Part shown: in pieces, positions 10,676-19,882 of the stretch
How the letters are laid out: every line of letters starts with the position of its first letter
Position numbering within the stretch: the first letter of the stretch is position 1
NCBI RefSeq assembly: GCF_014191725.1
Contig: NZ_JACHWZ010000006.1
Location: 204,104-268,103 of the forward strand
Source of the DNA: Microbulbifer rhizosphaerae
Lineage (GTDB): Bacteria > Pseudomonadota > Gammaproteobacteria > Pseudomonadales > Cellvibrionaceae
Reading direction: 5' to 3'
DNA length: 64,000 nucleotides
Notes under the pieces: generated by a model
What the model was told of the DNA's origin: nothing
Databases searched by the model: none
Seen by the model: only the letters and a program-made list of their open reading frames with translations
Position numbers and translations under genes: made by a program

Positions 10676-11567
10676 CGATAAGTGATGCCGCGTCGAACCG
10701 GCCGTCGGGCAGCCCACGAAATGGTGTCAGAAATACAAACAGGTTGCCCGCCTGCCGCTCCTGGTCCAACGTCCATTCGCTCAGGGAGTCCCGTGCGGAG
10801 GTGACAAACAGCAGATTCATATTCTCGCCGCCGAAAGCCGCGCAGGTGGGCTGGCTGACCGGCATGGGAATAGCGCCCGCCGTGCTGCCGTCGGGTGCGT
10901 AGCGCTCGACCCTCGCCCCGCGCCACTGGGCCGACCAAAGATATCCATCCGTATCCACTGTAGCGCCGTCGGGATAGCGATTGACCATGGTGCGGGCGAA
11001 GAGTTGGCAGTTGCCGATGTCGCCGCTCCGCGCATCGAAATCGTAGCGGTAGATGCTTCTGCGCACCGAATCGGCAAAATAAAAGTGGCTGGAATCCGGG
11101 CTCCAACAGCTGCCGTTGGAAATATGGATATCACCGGCCATTTGCGTCACAGTGCCGTCTCCCTCCAGGCGATACAGACTCGCCTTCGCATCCGGGGAGT
11201 CGTCTTCGACCATGGTGCCGGCCCAGAAACGGCCCTGGCGATCTATCTTGCCATCGTTAAAACGCATACCGGAATCGGACAGCAGTAATACTTTCTCCCA
11301 AAGGGTCTCCCTGTGCCGGTAGTCGTAGAGGGCAAAGCCCCTTTCAAAAGCGGCGACGATACAGTCCTCCCGGTCGGTAAATGCGAAGGCGCAAAGCCGC
11401 TCCGGTGTCTCAAAAACTTCCAGCTCCCGGCTCGGCCAGTGCAGACGGTAAAGTCTGCGCTCCTGAATATCCGTCCACCAGACACTCTGGTCCTGACTAT
11501 TCCATTGAACGCCCTCACCGAGGGTATTCCCCACTTCGAACGCATCGAGCAGCTGTACTTCATGCAT
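10671..11567 (-). CDS. SMP-30/gluconolactonase-family L-arabinonolactonase
   Basis: 298-residue six-bladed beta-propeller of the SMP-30/regucalcin lactonase family. Visible metal-site segments are LGEGVQWN (Glu), the FNDGKIDRQGRFWAGTM strand (Asn) and NRYPDGATVDTDGYLWSAQW (Asp), all intact. In this operon it should hydrolyse L-arabinono-1,4-lactone, made by the SDR dehydrogenase at 19077, to L-arabonate for the IlvD-type dehydratase at 19883. No signal peptide, so cytoplasmic. It overlaps the upstream permease stop by 8 bp, showing translational coupling, and is the last gene of the operon. The family is clear; arabinonolactone as substrate follows from context. Confidence 0.85.
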   Translation of the reverse strand: MHEVQLLDAFEVGNTLGEGVQWNSQDQSVWWTDIQERRLYRLHWPSRELEVFETPERLCAFAFTDREDCIVAAFERGFALYDYRHRETLWEKVLLLSDSGMRFNDGKIDRQGRFWAGTMVEDDSPDAKASLYRLEGDGTVTQMAGDIHISNGSCWSPDSSHFYFADSVRRSIYRYDFDARSGDIGNCQLFARTMVNRYPDGATVDTDGYLWSAQWRGARVERYAPDGSTAGAIPMPVSQPTCAAFGGENMNLLFVTSARDSLSEWTLDQERQAGNLFVFLTPFRGLPDGRFDAASLIG

Positions 11568-12528
11568 GGGCTGTCCCTCCTTTCCCGCTGCCGGTCAGCA
11601 GGCGCTGCATGGCAATAAAGGCGAACAACAACAGGCCGATAACGATTTTTGTCCACCAGCTATTGAGGGTGCCATCGAAGGAAATATAGGTCTGGATAAC
11701 TCCCATGATCAGCACGCCGACCAGGGTACCGATTACGTAACCGGAACCACCGGTAAGCAGGGTGCCACCGATAACCACCGCGGCGATGGCGTCCAGCTCC
11801 AGGCCCACCCCGGTCAGGGAGTAGCCGGAGAAGGTGTAAAAAGTATAAACAATGCCGCCGAGTGCCGACAGAAAGCCACTGATGGCATAGATGGTGATAG
11901 TGGTTTGCGCCACCGGCACGCCCATCAGCTGTGCCGATTGCGCACTGCCACCGAGGGCGTAGATATACCCTCCCAGCCGGCTGAAATGCGCGAGCAATAC
12001 CGCGGCGACCAGCACCAACAATAACACCAGCGTGGAGGTTCCCACCCAGGCGTTGCCCGGCAGGAGCAGACCGAAATCCGCCACGGTGTCGTAAAAGGGG
12101 TGGTCGATGGGAATGGACTCTTCGCTCAATGTGGTGGCCAATCCGCGTGCCAGGAACATGCCCGCCAGGGTGACAATAAATGGCTGCAGCCGGTAGTAGT
12201 GGATCAGCGCCCCCATGCCCGCGCCGAACAGGCCACCGCCGACCAATACCAGGGGGAAAACCTGCAACGGGTGCATTCCGTACTCACCGATCAACAGGGC
12301 ACTGGCCACCCCGGTAAGCGCGATCACCGCGCCCACTGAAAGGTCGATACCGCCGGAGATAATCACAAAGGTCATGCCGATGGCGGTAATCGCCAGAAAG
12401 GCGTTGTCACTGAACAGGTTGGCAAAGACACGGGTACTGCCGAAGCCGGAAAACTGCAGTGACCCAGCCAGGAACAGCAGTACAAACAGGCCCGCAGTGA
12501 CATAGAGAGTGGTGTACTTCGATTGCAT
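11560..12528 (-). CDS. yjfF: sugar ABC transporter permease, YjfF-type
   Basis: 322-residue inner-membrane permease of the ribose/arabinose (AraH/RbsC) family with about 8-10 hydrophobic segments. The family EAA-like signature GIDLSVGAVIALTG and the C-terminal IAAVVIGGTLLTGGSGYVIGTLVGV are present. I start at the ATG at 12528, which overlaps the upstream stop as TGATG; a GTG one codon earlier is possible. It pairs with the permease at 12528-13601 as a heterodimer, as in YtfT/YjfF systems for furanose sugars. Here the cargo is most likely L-arabinose (possibly as arabinofuranose). Confidence 0.87.
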   Translation of the reverse strand: MQSKYTTLYVTAGLFVLLFLAGSLQFSGFGSTRVFANLFSDNAFLAITAIGMTFVIISGGIDLSVGAVIALTGVASALLIGEYGMHPLQVFPLVLVGGGLFGAGMGALIHYYRLQPFIVTLAGMFLARGLATTLSEESIPIDHPFYDTVADFGLLLPGNAWVGTSTLVLLLVLVAAVLLAHFSRLGGYIYALGGSAQSAQLMGVPVAQTTITIYAISGFLSALGGIVYTFYTFSGYSLTGVGLELDAIAAVVIGGTLLTGGSGYVIGTLVGVLIMGVIQTYISFDGTLNSWWTKIVIGLLLFAFIAMQRLLTGSGKGGTAHA

Positions 12529-13601
12529 CACGCCCGGCTCCCCTTCGGTTTCATCATCGACAACAATGCCGCCATCTGCGCCTGGAAGCGTGGCGACTGC
12601 AACAGCAACACGAAAATCACCACTAGGGCCTTGATCAACAGGTTAAATTTCGGCGGCAGCCCGCTCATGATGATGGTGGTGCTCAGGCACTGGATCACCA
12701 GCACGCCCACCAGCGACAACAGCAGTGAAAAACGCCCGCCCATTAGCGAGGCGCCGCCGATCACCACCGCGAGGATCGCATCCAGCTCCAGCCACAGGCC
12801 CGCATTGTTGGCATCGGCACCCTGGATATCCGCTGTTGCGATCATTCCCGCCAGCGACGCGCAGAGGCCGGCAATACAGTACACCAGCATTTTTACCGCG
12901 CGCGCATTGATGCCCAGATAATGGCTGGCCCCCGAGTTGCAGCCCACCGCCTCCACAAACAGCCCCAGCGCTGTCTTGCGCATCAGCAACTGCACCGCGG
13001 CAAAAACAATCAGGACCAGCACAATGGGAAAAGGCACACCGAGAAAATCGCCGGTCCCCAGAAAGGCGAAGCCGGAGTGTTGGAAGGTAACGATCTGCCC
13101 GGCATTGATCAGTTGGGCGATACCGCGGCCGGCCACCATCAGGATCAGCGTGGCGACGATCGGCTGAATTCCCAGGTAGCTGACCAGACTGCCATTCACC
13201 GCTCCGGCGATCAGCCCGGCGCCGAGACCGGCGGCCAGCACCAGAAACACGCTGTCCACACCACCGACTATCAGGCTGGCGCACACCGCGCCGGCTATGG
13301 CCATGGTGGCGCCCACCGACAGGTCGATACCGCCGGTGGCGATCACCAGGGTCATGCCGATAGCCAGCAGCGCCACCGGCGCGCTGCGGTTTAATACGTC
13401 GATCAGGCTGCCGTAGAGGCGGCCGTCGTTGATCTCAATATGAAAAAATTCCGGAGCCAGAACCAGGTTGATGGCCAGCAGCAGACCCAATCCCAGCAGT
13501 GGCCACAGGTATCGGCCGGAGAGAGAGGGCAGCTTGCCACGCAGGCCGGCCGCGGGAGAAACTGGCTGCTCTCCGACGACAGCGGTTTGTAAATCGCTCA
13601 C
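12528..13601 (-). CDS. ytfT: sugar ABC transporter permease, YtfT-type
   Basis: 357-residue membrane permease of the AraH/RbsC family, starting with GTG at 13601 preceded by an AGAGG Shine-Dalgarno. The hydrophilic N-terminal extension (about 25 residues) precedes the first membrane segment. GIDLSVGATMAIAG and LDAILAVVIGGASLMGGRFSL are family signatures. It forms the membrane channel with the 11560-12528 product and is driven by the ATPase at 13805. A 200-bp gap with a palindrome separates it from the ATPase gene, larger than other gaps in this operon. Confidence 0.87.
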   Translation of the reverse strand: MSDLQTAVVGEQPVSPAAGLRGKLPSLSGRYLWPLLGLGLLLAINLVLAPEFFHIEINDGRLYGSLIDVLNRSAPVALLAIGMTLVIATGGIDLSVGATMAIAGAVCASLIVGGVDSVFLVLAAGLGAGLIAGAVNGSLVSYLGIQPIVATLILMVAGRGIAQLINAGQIVTFQHSGFAFLGTGDFLGVPFPIVLVLIVFAAVQLLMRKTALGLFVEAVGCNSGASHYLGINARAVKMLVYCIAGLCASLAGMIATADIQGADANNAGLWLELDAILAVVIGGASLMGGRFSLLLSLVGVLVIQCLSTTIIMSGLPPKFNLLIKALVVIFVLLLQSPRFQAQMAALLSMMKPKGSRA

Positions 13602-13648
13602 ATCACGCCTCTTTTTTATTTAATTCACGATCGCCCGGATGCCACTCC

Positions 13649-13778
13649 GTAGGAGCCTGCTGTGACCGCCACGGACGGCGGGTGCCGCCCAACGGAAATG
13701 CAGATTTTGCAGGAGCAAAAATTTGCCAGGCGAATGGAAAAGGACTTCGTATCTGTTCGCCTGCAAGCAGGCTCCTAC
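13649..13778. repeat. palindrome with GTAGGAGCCTGCT arms
   Basis: A perfect 13-bp inverted repeat (13649-13661 and 13766-13778) encloses about 104 bp inside the arabinose operon, between the ATPase and permease genes. It belongs to the TAGGAGC repeat group and could adjust expression between upstream and downstream operon genes. Confidence 0.7.
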
Positions 13779-13804
13779 AAGGAAAGCGCTTTGTCCAAAA
13801 TAGG

Positions 13805-15295
13805 CTAGGCCTCGGCAATCGCTCGCATAATAGTGTTTTCGGAAATATCCTCGCCCTTGATCTCCGCCACCTTGCGACGATCACGCATTACCGCTACGCG
13901 ATCGGAAAAGGCCACCAGTTCCTCCAGCTCGGAGGAAGTCACCAGCAGCGACATGCCCTCGCTGCAAAGTTTCTTGATCAGTTTGAGAATTTCCGCGTGC
14001 GCGCCGATATCGACACCGCGAGTCGGCTCATCCAGAAGCAGCAACTGCGGATCAGTGGCCAGCCAGCGGGCCAGGATCACCTTCTGCTGGTTGCCGCCAC
14101 TCAACTGCTCGATAGGCTTGTCCGCATCCGGCGTGGCGATCTGAAGCTCTTCGATAAAGCGCTCCGCCAGCTTCTGCTGTTCAGCCCGCCCCATTGGGCG
14201 CCACCAGCCACGCCGCGCCTGCACCGCCAGGGCGATATTCTCGCGGATCGACAGCGGGCCGACGATACCACTGGTCTTGCGGTCCTCAGGACAGAGGGCC
14301 AGGCCCGCGGCGATAGCGTCGGCGGGCTGCTTGAAACTCCGCTCGCGGCCGTTGAAAACTATCGATCCGCTGGATTTTTTATCCACACCGAATACGGCGC
14401 GGCAAACTTCGGTGCGACCGGAGCCGAGCAAACCGGCCAGCCCCACCGCCTCACCGCGGTTCACCGTCAAATCGGTTTCACCCAGGGAACCGCGCACGCT
14501 GACCCCCTGCAGGGACAACAACGCCTCACCGCCCTCCCGCTGTTCGCGGGCATCACCGCGGTGCGCCTCACGCTGCAACTCCTTGCCTAGCATATGTGCG
14601 ACCAGCTCTTCCCGAGGCAGACTGGCGGTTTCGAATTCACCGACAAGCGTGCCGTTGCGCAGCACGGTAATGCGGTCGCAGACGCTGTACACCTGGTCGA
14701 GAAAGTGGGTGATAAATACTATCCCGATGCCCCTGGCCTTCAGCTCACGCATCACCCCGAACAGCTGCTCCACCTCGCCGGCATCCAGGCTGGCGGTGGG
14801 CTCGTCGAGCACCAGCACTTTGGCCGACATATCCACGCCGCGGGCAATGGCCACCAGTTGCTGTACCGCCACCGAATAGCTCGACAGCGGTCGGGAGACA
14901 TCGATATCCAGTGCGAAACGCTTCAGCAGTTCCGCGGACTGGCGGTGGATACGCTTCCAGTCGATCAGGCCAAATTTCTTCGGCTCGCGCCCCAGGTAGA
15001 TGTTCTGCGCCACGCTGAGATTGGGCAGCAGGTTGACCTCCTGATAGACGGTGCTGATGCCCCGCGCCTGGGCCTGGGCGGTGCTCTTCAGCCGCAGGGG
15101 CTCGCCCAGATAGGTCATGGAACCGCCGTCGCCCTCCAGGGCGCCGGTCATCACCTTCACCAGGGTGGACTTGCCCGCACCGTTCTCACCGAGCAGCGCG
15201 TGGATTTCTCCCGCGCGCAAATGGAAGTCGACACCGTCCAGCGCTTTCACGCCCGGGTAGCGCTTTTCGACTTTACTGAGACTTAACAGTGTCAT
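13805..15295 (-). CDS. ytfR: sugar ABC transporter ATP-binding protein, YtfR/AraG-type
   Basis: About 496 residues with two tandem ABC domains, as usual for sugar importers of the AraG/RbsA/MglA class. Domain 1 has Walker A GENGAGKST, the signature-like YSVAVQQLVAIARG and Walker B VLVLDEPT; domain 2 has a degenerate Walker A (GLLGSGRTE), LSGGNQQKVILARWL and LLLLDEPTRGVD. It powers uptake through the YtfT/YjfF permeases with the binding protein at 15311. I use the ATG at 15295 (MTLLSLS), leaving 15 bp after the binding-protein stop; a GTG at 15307 is in frame. Confidence 0.9.
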   Translation of the reverse strand: MTLLSLSKVEKRYPGVKALDGVDFHLRAGEIHALLGENGAGKSTLVKVMTGALEGDGGSMTYLGEPLRLKSTAQAQARGISTVYQEVNLLPNLSVAQNIYLGREPKKFGLIDWKRIHRQSAELLKRFALDIDVSRPLSSYSVAVQQLVAIARGVDMSAKVLVLDEPTASLDAGEVEQLFGVMRELKARGIGIVFITHFLDQVYSVCDRITVLRNGTLVGEFETASLPREELVAHMLGKELQREAHRGDAREQREGGEALLSLQGVSVRGSLGETDLTVNRGEAVGLAGLLGSGRTEVCRAVFGVDKKSSGSIVFNGRERSFKQPADAIAAGLALCPEDRKTSGIVGPLSIRENIALAVQARRGWWRPMGRAEQQKLAERFIEELQIATPDADKPIEQLSGGNQQKVILARWLATDPQLLLLDEPTRGVDIGAHAEILKLIKKLCSEGMSLLVTSSELEELVAFSDRVAVMRDRRKVAEIKGEDISENTIMRAIAEA

Positions 15296-15310
15296 GGTTA
15301 CCGCCACTAA

Positions 15311-16258
15311 TTACTTGGCCGCGCGTTTCTTGTACTCCTCGGCCGCAGTCTCCTGCGTGAAGAGATCGCCGGTGGTGGTGATCAGCTTGTCGATCTTGCG
15401 ATCGCCATTCAGGTAGCGCTCGATGACGTCGAACGCCGGCGCACCCAGATGCGGGTTGAGCTCCACGGTGGCGTTGGCATCGCCGTCGGCCATGGCCTTG
15501 AAATAGTCCGGCACGCCGTCGACGGATACAACCAGCATATCCGCGCCGGGCTTCAGGCCGGCTTCCTTGATCGCCTGGATACCGCCCAGGGCCATCTCGT
15601 CGTTATGCGCCCAGAGTGCGCAGATGTCCTTGCCGCTGTTCTCCGCCTTGAGCATGGCTTCCATCACTTCCTTGCCCTTGGTGCGAGTGAATTCGCCAGT
15701 CTGGCTGCGCACGATTTTAGCGTTCGGATACTTGGCGATGACCTCGTTAAAACCCTTCATGCGGTCGATGGCCGCAGTGGCCCCCACGGTGCCCTGCAGT
15801 TCCAAAATACTGCAGTTGCCACCGGTCTCCTCCATCAGCCAGTTGGCCGCGCGACGACCCTCTTCGACAAAGTCGGAGGCGATACGGGTGAGGAAAAGGG
15901 AGGCATTCTTGACATCCACATTGCGATCGAGGATCACAACTGGGATACGCGCCCGTTTGGCTTCGCGCAGCACCGGCTTCCAGCCGGTTTCCACCACCGG
16001 TGCAATCATAATGGCGTCCACACCCTGGGCGATAAAACTGCGTACCGCCTTGATCTGGTTTTCCTGCTTTTGCTGGGCGTCGGAAAATTTCAGCTCGATA
16101 CTGCGGCGCTTGGCCTCGGCCTTGACGGATTCGCTGAAACTGGTACGCCAGCCGCTCTCGGAACCCACCTGGGAGAAACCCACGGTAATGGCAGCGGCGC
16201 TCTGCACCAGGCAAAACAACAGGGCCAAGCCACCGGTTAGTGATTGGATGATTTTCAT
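15311..16258 (-). CDS. ytfQ: periplasmic sugar-binding protein, YtfQ-type
   Basis: 315-residue substrate-binding protein (type I periplasmic fold) with a Sec signal (residues 1-23, ending SAAA). Family features include VGFSQVGSESGWR near the mature N-terminus, DAIMIAPVVETGW, VVILDRNVD and ALWAHNDEMALGGIQAIKEAG. This is the group of galactofuranose-binding YtfQ and of arabinose-binding homologues in other gammaproteobacteria. With the pathway genes beside it, L-arabinose (perhaps the furanose form released by GH43 and GH127 enzymes) is the probable ligand. It is separated by about 150 bp with a palindrome from the epimerase gene upstream. Confidence 0.88.
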   Translation of the reverse strand: MKIIQSLTGGLALLFCLVQSAAAITVGFSQVGSESGWRTSFSESVKAEAKRRSIELKFSDAQQKQENQIKAVRSFIAQGVDAIMIAPVVETGWKPVLREAKRARIPVVILDRNVDVKNASLFLTRIASDFVEEGRRAANWLMEETGGNCSILELQGTVGATAAIDRMKGFNEVIAKYPNAKIVRSQTGEFTRTKGKEVMEAMLKAENSGKDICALWAHNDEMALGGIQAIKEAGLKPGADMLVVSVDGVPDYFKAMADGDANATVELNPHLGAPAFDVIERYLNGDRKIDKLITTTGDLFTQETAAEEYKKRAAK

Positions 16259-16319
16259 GGAAACCTCCTCATCGAAAGGTTCGTTCGTTTATATTTATTT
16301 TTTGGGCGCGGCAGTAATC

Positions 16320-16393
16320 GTAGGGTGCGCCGTGCGCACCAAAAGATCCGAAGCTCGCGCCACCTTCATGGCGGTGCGCACGGCGCACCCTAC
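16320..16393. repeat. palindrome with 21-bp GTAGGGTGCGCC arms
   Basis: Arms 16320-16340 and 16373-16393 are exact reverse complements (21 bp) around a 32-nt loop, between the epimerase and binding-protein genes of the arabinose operon. A stem-loop here could protect or terminate the upstream transcript and raise the relative amount of binding protein. Confidence 0.8.
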
Positions 16394-16409
16394 GGCACTA
16401 AATCTTTTG

Positions 16410-17465
16410 TTACTTTGCAGAAAATTTATAAATGGTCGTTTGCCTGTATTCCTCCCCCGCCTCCAGCATTATGGAAGGAAATTCGCTATGGTTGGGCGCA
16501 TCCGGAAAACCGTGGGTTTCCAGGCAGAGTCCGCTGCGGTGCGCCATGGGCGAACCGTCCTCGCGGTTGCGGCTGCCGTCGAGAAAGTTACCGCTATAGA
16601 ACTGCACTCCCGGTTCGCTGGAAATCACATCCAGGCATCGCCCGGAAAGCGGGTCCCGCAGGGATGCGATGGACTTCAGCGCTTTGTCACCCGTCCGCTC
16701 CACCACCCAATAGTTATCGTAGCCACCGGGCAGCCGGTCGATATCCCGGCCAATCGGTTTGCGCCGACGGAAATCCAGCGGCGTGCTGTCCAGGTCCAGC
16801 AGCTCGCCGGTGGGAATCAGTCCGCTGTCCAATTCCAGGTATTGCGCCGCGTTTATCTGCAACTCGTGATCGAGAATGCTGCCCCCCGCCGCCAGATTCC
16901 AGTAGGCGTGGTTAGTAAGACTTATCGGTGTACGGCGATCACTGCGGGCCCGGTATTCGAGAGTCAGTTCGTCCTCTTCGCTCAACCGGTAGGTCAGCTC
17001 GGCTTCCACCCGGCCCGGGTAGCCGCCGTCGCCGTCCGCACTCTCACAGCGAAAGGTCACCGCGGCACCGGGCCCCGGGCTGGCAGCCCAGCGCCGGGTG
17101 CCCAGGCCTTCGGGACCGCCGTGCAGATGGTTTTCGCCATCGTTGGCCGGCAGCTGTACCTCCCCCTCGCCGAGGGGGAAGCGCGCCCTGCCGATCCGGT
17201 TGGCCACCCGGCCCACGGTGACACCGAGAAACCAGTTGTTGTCCAACCAATTGCGCGGTTCGCCGTAAGTCAGCAGGATATTACCGTGGCGGCCATCGCG
17301 ATCCGCGGTGTGCACCGATAGCAGGCTGGCACCCAGGTCAGCAAGCTGCACCTGGGTGCCGCGGCAGTTGCCCAGGGTAAAAACCTGTAGCGGCTCCTCC
17401 AGCCCTTCCACCGCAAGCTGCAACCGGGCAACAGCGGAATTCAGGGAAGTCTCAACCGATGCCAT
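16410..17465 (-). CDS. galM: aldose 1-epimerase (mutarotase)
   Basis: 351-residue GalM-family mutarotase. Signatures: NRIGRARFPL near residue 90, ENHLHGGPEGLGTRRW with the first catalytic His, LTNHAYWNLA with the second His, and QFYSGNFLDG near the C-terminus. It interconverts alpha and beta anomers so that L-arabinose entering the cell matches the anomer used by the dehydrogenase. It has no signal peptide. The start codon overlaps the end of the aldehyde dehydrogenase gene by 14 bp, so the two are translationally coupled. Confidence 0.9.
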   Translation of the reverse strand: MASVETSLNSAVARLQLAVEGLEEPLQVFTLGNCRGTQVQLADLGASLLSVHTADRDGRHGNILLTYGEPRNWLDNNWFLGVTVGRVANRIGRARFPLGEGEVQLPANDGENHLHGGPEGLGTRRWAASPGPGAAVTFRCESADGDGGYPGRVEAELTYRLSEEDELTLEYRARSDRRTPISLTNHAYWNLAAGGSILDHELQINAAQYLELDSGLIPTGELLDLDSTPLDFRRRKPIGRDIDRLPGGYDNYWVVERTGDKALKSIASLRDPLSGRCLDVISSEPGVQFYSGNFLDGSRNREDGSPMAHRSGLCLETHGFPDAPNHSEFPSIMLEAGEEYRQTTIYKFSAK

Positions 17466-19059
17466 CGCTGGTTTTCCTGCCGTTGACCAGCCGGGAAAGG
17501 CCCAGGGGATTGCTGTTTTTCAGCGCATCCGGGAGCAGGTTCTCCGGGTAGTTCTGGAAACAGATCGGGCGTACGAAGCGCGCGATGGCCATGGTACCCA
17601 CCGAGGTGAAACGGCTGTCTGTCGCCGCAGGGAAGGGGCCGCCGTGCATCATCGCATGGCACACTTCCACGCCGGTGGGGAAACCGTTGACCACTATTCT
17701 GCCAACCCGCTGGCGCAGCTGTTGCAGCAGGTCGCCGTAGCTGTCGAGTTCGCCGTCGGCACACTGGAGAGTGCCGGTGAGCTGGCCCTTCAGGGACCCT
17801 ACAACCGCCAGCAGCTCCTCGCGATCGCGGCACTTCACAACCAGGGATACCGGTCCGAAAACCTCTTCCTGCAGTGCAGGATTGGCGAGGAATTCCGCTC
17901 CGCTGACGGTGAACAGGCCAGCCTGGCAGGTGAAACCGCCGTCTTCGCCGGCACTCTCTTCCGTCGCCTGACCTTGCGCCAGCTGCTCCACACCCGCCTG
18001 GTCGCGCAGATGGGCCAGGCCGCTGCGGTAGCCGCTGAGGGTATTCTTGTTCAACATTACTCCGGCGCCGACCTTTGACAGGGCTTCCCCCGCCGCCGCG
18101 GTAAAGCGGTCCAGACCTTCGCCTTCGACTGACAGTACCAGCCCCGGATTGACGCAGAACTGGCCGGTGCCCATATTCAGGGAGGTGATAAAACCTTCGG
18201 CGATAGTCTCCGCAGAATTCTCCAGCGCCTGTGGCAGCAGCACCACCGGGTTTACGCTGCCCATTTCCGCGAACACCGGGATGGGCTCCAGCCGTTCGTT
18301 GGCCAGTTTAAAGAGCGCGGTGCCACCGGTGAAGGATCCGGTAAAGCCCACCGCCTTGATGCCCGGCGCCTTCACCAGCTCGGCGCCCACGCGGCTGCCC
18401 GCACCCAGGATCAGCGAGAAGACGCCGCCCGGCAGGCCGGATTTCTCCACCGCCCGACCGACCGCCCGGGCCACCAGTTCGCTGGTCCCCGGGTGGGAAT
18501 TGTGCCCCTTAACAACCACCGGGCATCCAGCGGCAAAGGCCGAGGCGGTGTCGCCGCCGGCCACGGAAAACGCCAGCGGGAAGTTGCTCGCGCCGAATAC
18601 CGCCACCGGGCCCAGCGCCTGGTTGAAACTGCGCAGATCCGGGCGCGGCAGCGGCTGGCGGTCCGGCAGCGCGGTATCGATACGCGCGTCGAGGTATTCA
18701 CCGGAGACGATCCACTCGGCGAAAAGTTTCAGCTGGCCACAGGTCCGGCCCCGCTCGCCCTCTGCCCGCGCACGGGGGTAGCCGGTTTCGGCGGTGACCC
18801 GCTCCAGCAGTTCGTCACCCAGGGCCATGATTTCGTCGGCACAACGGTTGAGAAACTCCGCCCGTACCGAGGGCGCAGTATTGGCAAACTCCGCGGCGCA
18901 GGCACTGGCCGCGGCTACGGCCTCGGCCACCTGCTGTTCATCGGCGCCGATGAATTCCGGCTCCAGGCTCTCCCCGGTGGCGGGGTTCACGGCACGGAAG
19001 CTGTCCGCGTTGCCGGCTTTCCACTCGCCGGCGATCAATTGTTTACCAGTAATCGACAT
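17452..19059 (-). CDS. 2,5-dioxovalerate (alpha-ketoglutarate semialdehyde) dehydrogenase
   Basis: 535-residue NAD(P)+-dependent aldehyde dehydrogenase. The start at 19059 is set by AGGAG eight bases upstream and by homology-like onset MSITGKQLIAGEW. Catalytic features are the Glu in VFAEMGSVNPVVLL and the Cys in GQFCVNPGLV; GFTGSFTGG lies in the cofactor site. The bulky length and sequence type match semialdehyde dehydrogenases of pentonate and hexarate pathways. It would carry out the last step, 2-oxoglutarate semialdehyde to 2-oxoglutarate. It follows the SDR gene by 17 bp and overlaps galM, as part of the arabinose operon. Confidence 0.88.
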   Translation of the reverse strand: MSITGKQLIAGEWKAGNADSFRAVNPATGESLEPEFIGADEQQVAEAVAAASACAAEFANTAPSVRAEFLNRCADEIMALGDELLERVTAETGYPRARAEGERGRTCGQLKLFAEWIVSGEYLDARIDTALPDRQPLPRPDLRSFNQALGPVAVFGASNFPLAFSVAGGDTASAFAAGCPVVVKGHNSHPGTSELVARAVGRAVEKSGLPGGVFSLILGAGSRVGAELVKAPGIKAVGFTGSFTGGTALFKLANERLEPIPVFAEMGSVNPVVLLPQALENSAETIAEGFITSLNMGTGQFCVNPGLVLSVEGEGLDRFTAAAGEALSKVGAGVMLNKNTLSGYRSGLAHLRDQAGVEQLAQGQATEESAGEDGGFTCQAGLFTVSGAEFLANPALQEEVFGPVSLVVKCRDREELLAVVGSLKGQLTGTLQCADGELDSYGDLLQQLRQRVGRIVVNGFPTGVEVCHAMMHGGPFPAATDSRFTSVGTMAIARFVRPICFQNYPENLLPDALKNSNPLGLSRLVNGRKTSDGIG

Positions 19060-19076
19060 TTTTGATTCTCCTCTGC

Positions 19077-19850
19077 TTAAATCCAGCCGCCGTCGACTAT
19101 AAAGTTTTGCGCAGTACACATACAGCTGTCGTCGGAGGCGAGGAACAGCACCATTGCACTGATGTTCTCCGGTATCAAGCGTTCCTTGAGACTCTGGTTG
19201 CGATCGATCTCCACCGCCGTATTCTCATCCACCCGCTCGCGCAACTGTTTTTCCGTCATCACCCAGCCGGGCACCAGGGTGTTGACGCGGATCTTGTCCG
19301 GCCCCATGTCCCGGGCCAGGCCGCGAGTCAGGCCCTCGATCGCGGCTTTGGAGCTGGTATAGCCGGGCATGCCACCCTGCCCCGCGTGCCAGCTCATGGA
19401 ACCGAAATTGACGATGGAGCCACCGCCCAGCTGCTTCATCTGCGGGTAGACCGCCTGTGCGGCGAAAAACTGGTGGCGCAGGTTGACCGCCGAGCATTTG
19501 TCCCACTGTTCCGGCGTTACTTGGCGAAAGTCGTGGCGGTTGTCGTTGGCGGCGTTGTTGATCAGGACGGAAATAGGACCGAGCTCCCCGGCCGCGCGCT
19601 CGATGGCGTTCTGCAGCTTTTCAATATCGAGCAGGTCGCAGGGATAGAAATGCACACTGCCCGGGGAGCCCGACTCCTGGCGCAGCCGCTCCACCAGCGC
19701 CAGGGACACATCCTCCTGGATGTCCACGAATGCCACTTTGGAGCCCTGGCGAAAGAACGACTCCACCAGGCTGGCGCCGATACCGGAACCGCCGCCGGAG
19801 ATAAATACGGTTTTGCCTTTCAAGCTGGGATATTGGTTGGTTAGCGTCAT
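19077..19850 (-). CDS. SDR-family L-arabinose 1-dehydrogenase-like protein
   Basis: 257-residue short-chain dehydrogenase. The Rossmann motif SGGGSGIGASL, NNAAND, the catalytic Ser in VNFGSMSWH and the YTSSK pair (Tyr/Lys) are all present. I start at the ATG at 19850 (MTLTNQYPSL), because the upstream extension runs back into the dehydratase gene and lacks SDR features. In an operon with lactonase, aldonate dehydratase and semialdehyde dehydrogenase, it is the natural candidate for oxidising L-arabinose to L-arabinono-1,4-lactone. Activity on D-galactose or other sugars is possible, since such enzymes are often promiscuous. Confidence 0.85.
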   Translation of the reverse strand: MTLTNQYPSLKGKTVFISGGGSGIGASLVESFFRQGSKVAFVDIQEDVSLALVERLRQESGSPGSVHFYPCDLLDIEKLQNAIERAAGELGPISVLINNAANDNRHDFRQVTPEQWDKCSAVNLRHQFFAAQAVYPQMKQLGGGSIVNFGSMSWHAGQGGMPGYTSSKAAIEGLTRGLARDMGPDKIRVNTLVPGWVMTEKQLRERVDENTAVEIDRNQSLKERLIPENISAMVLFLASDDSCMCTAQNFIVDGGWI

Positions 19851-19882
19851 TGTGCGTTCACTTTTGTTATCTGTGTCTGTAC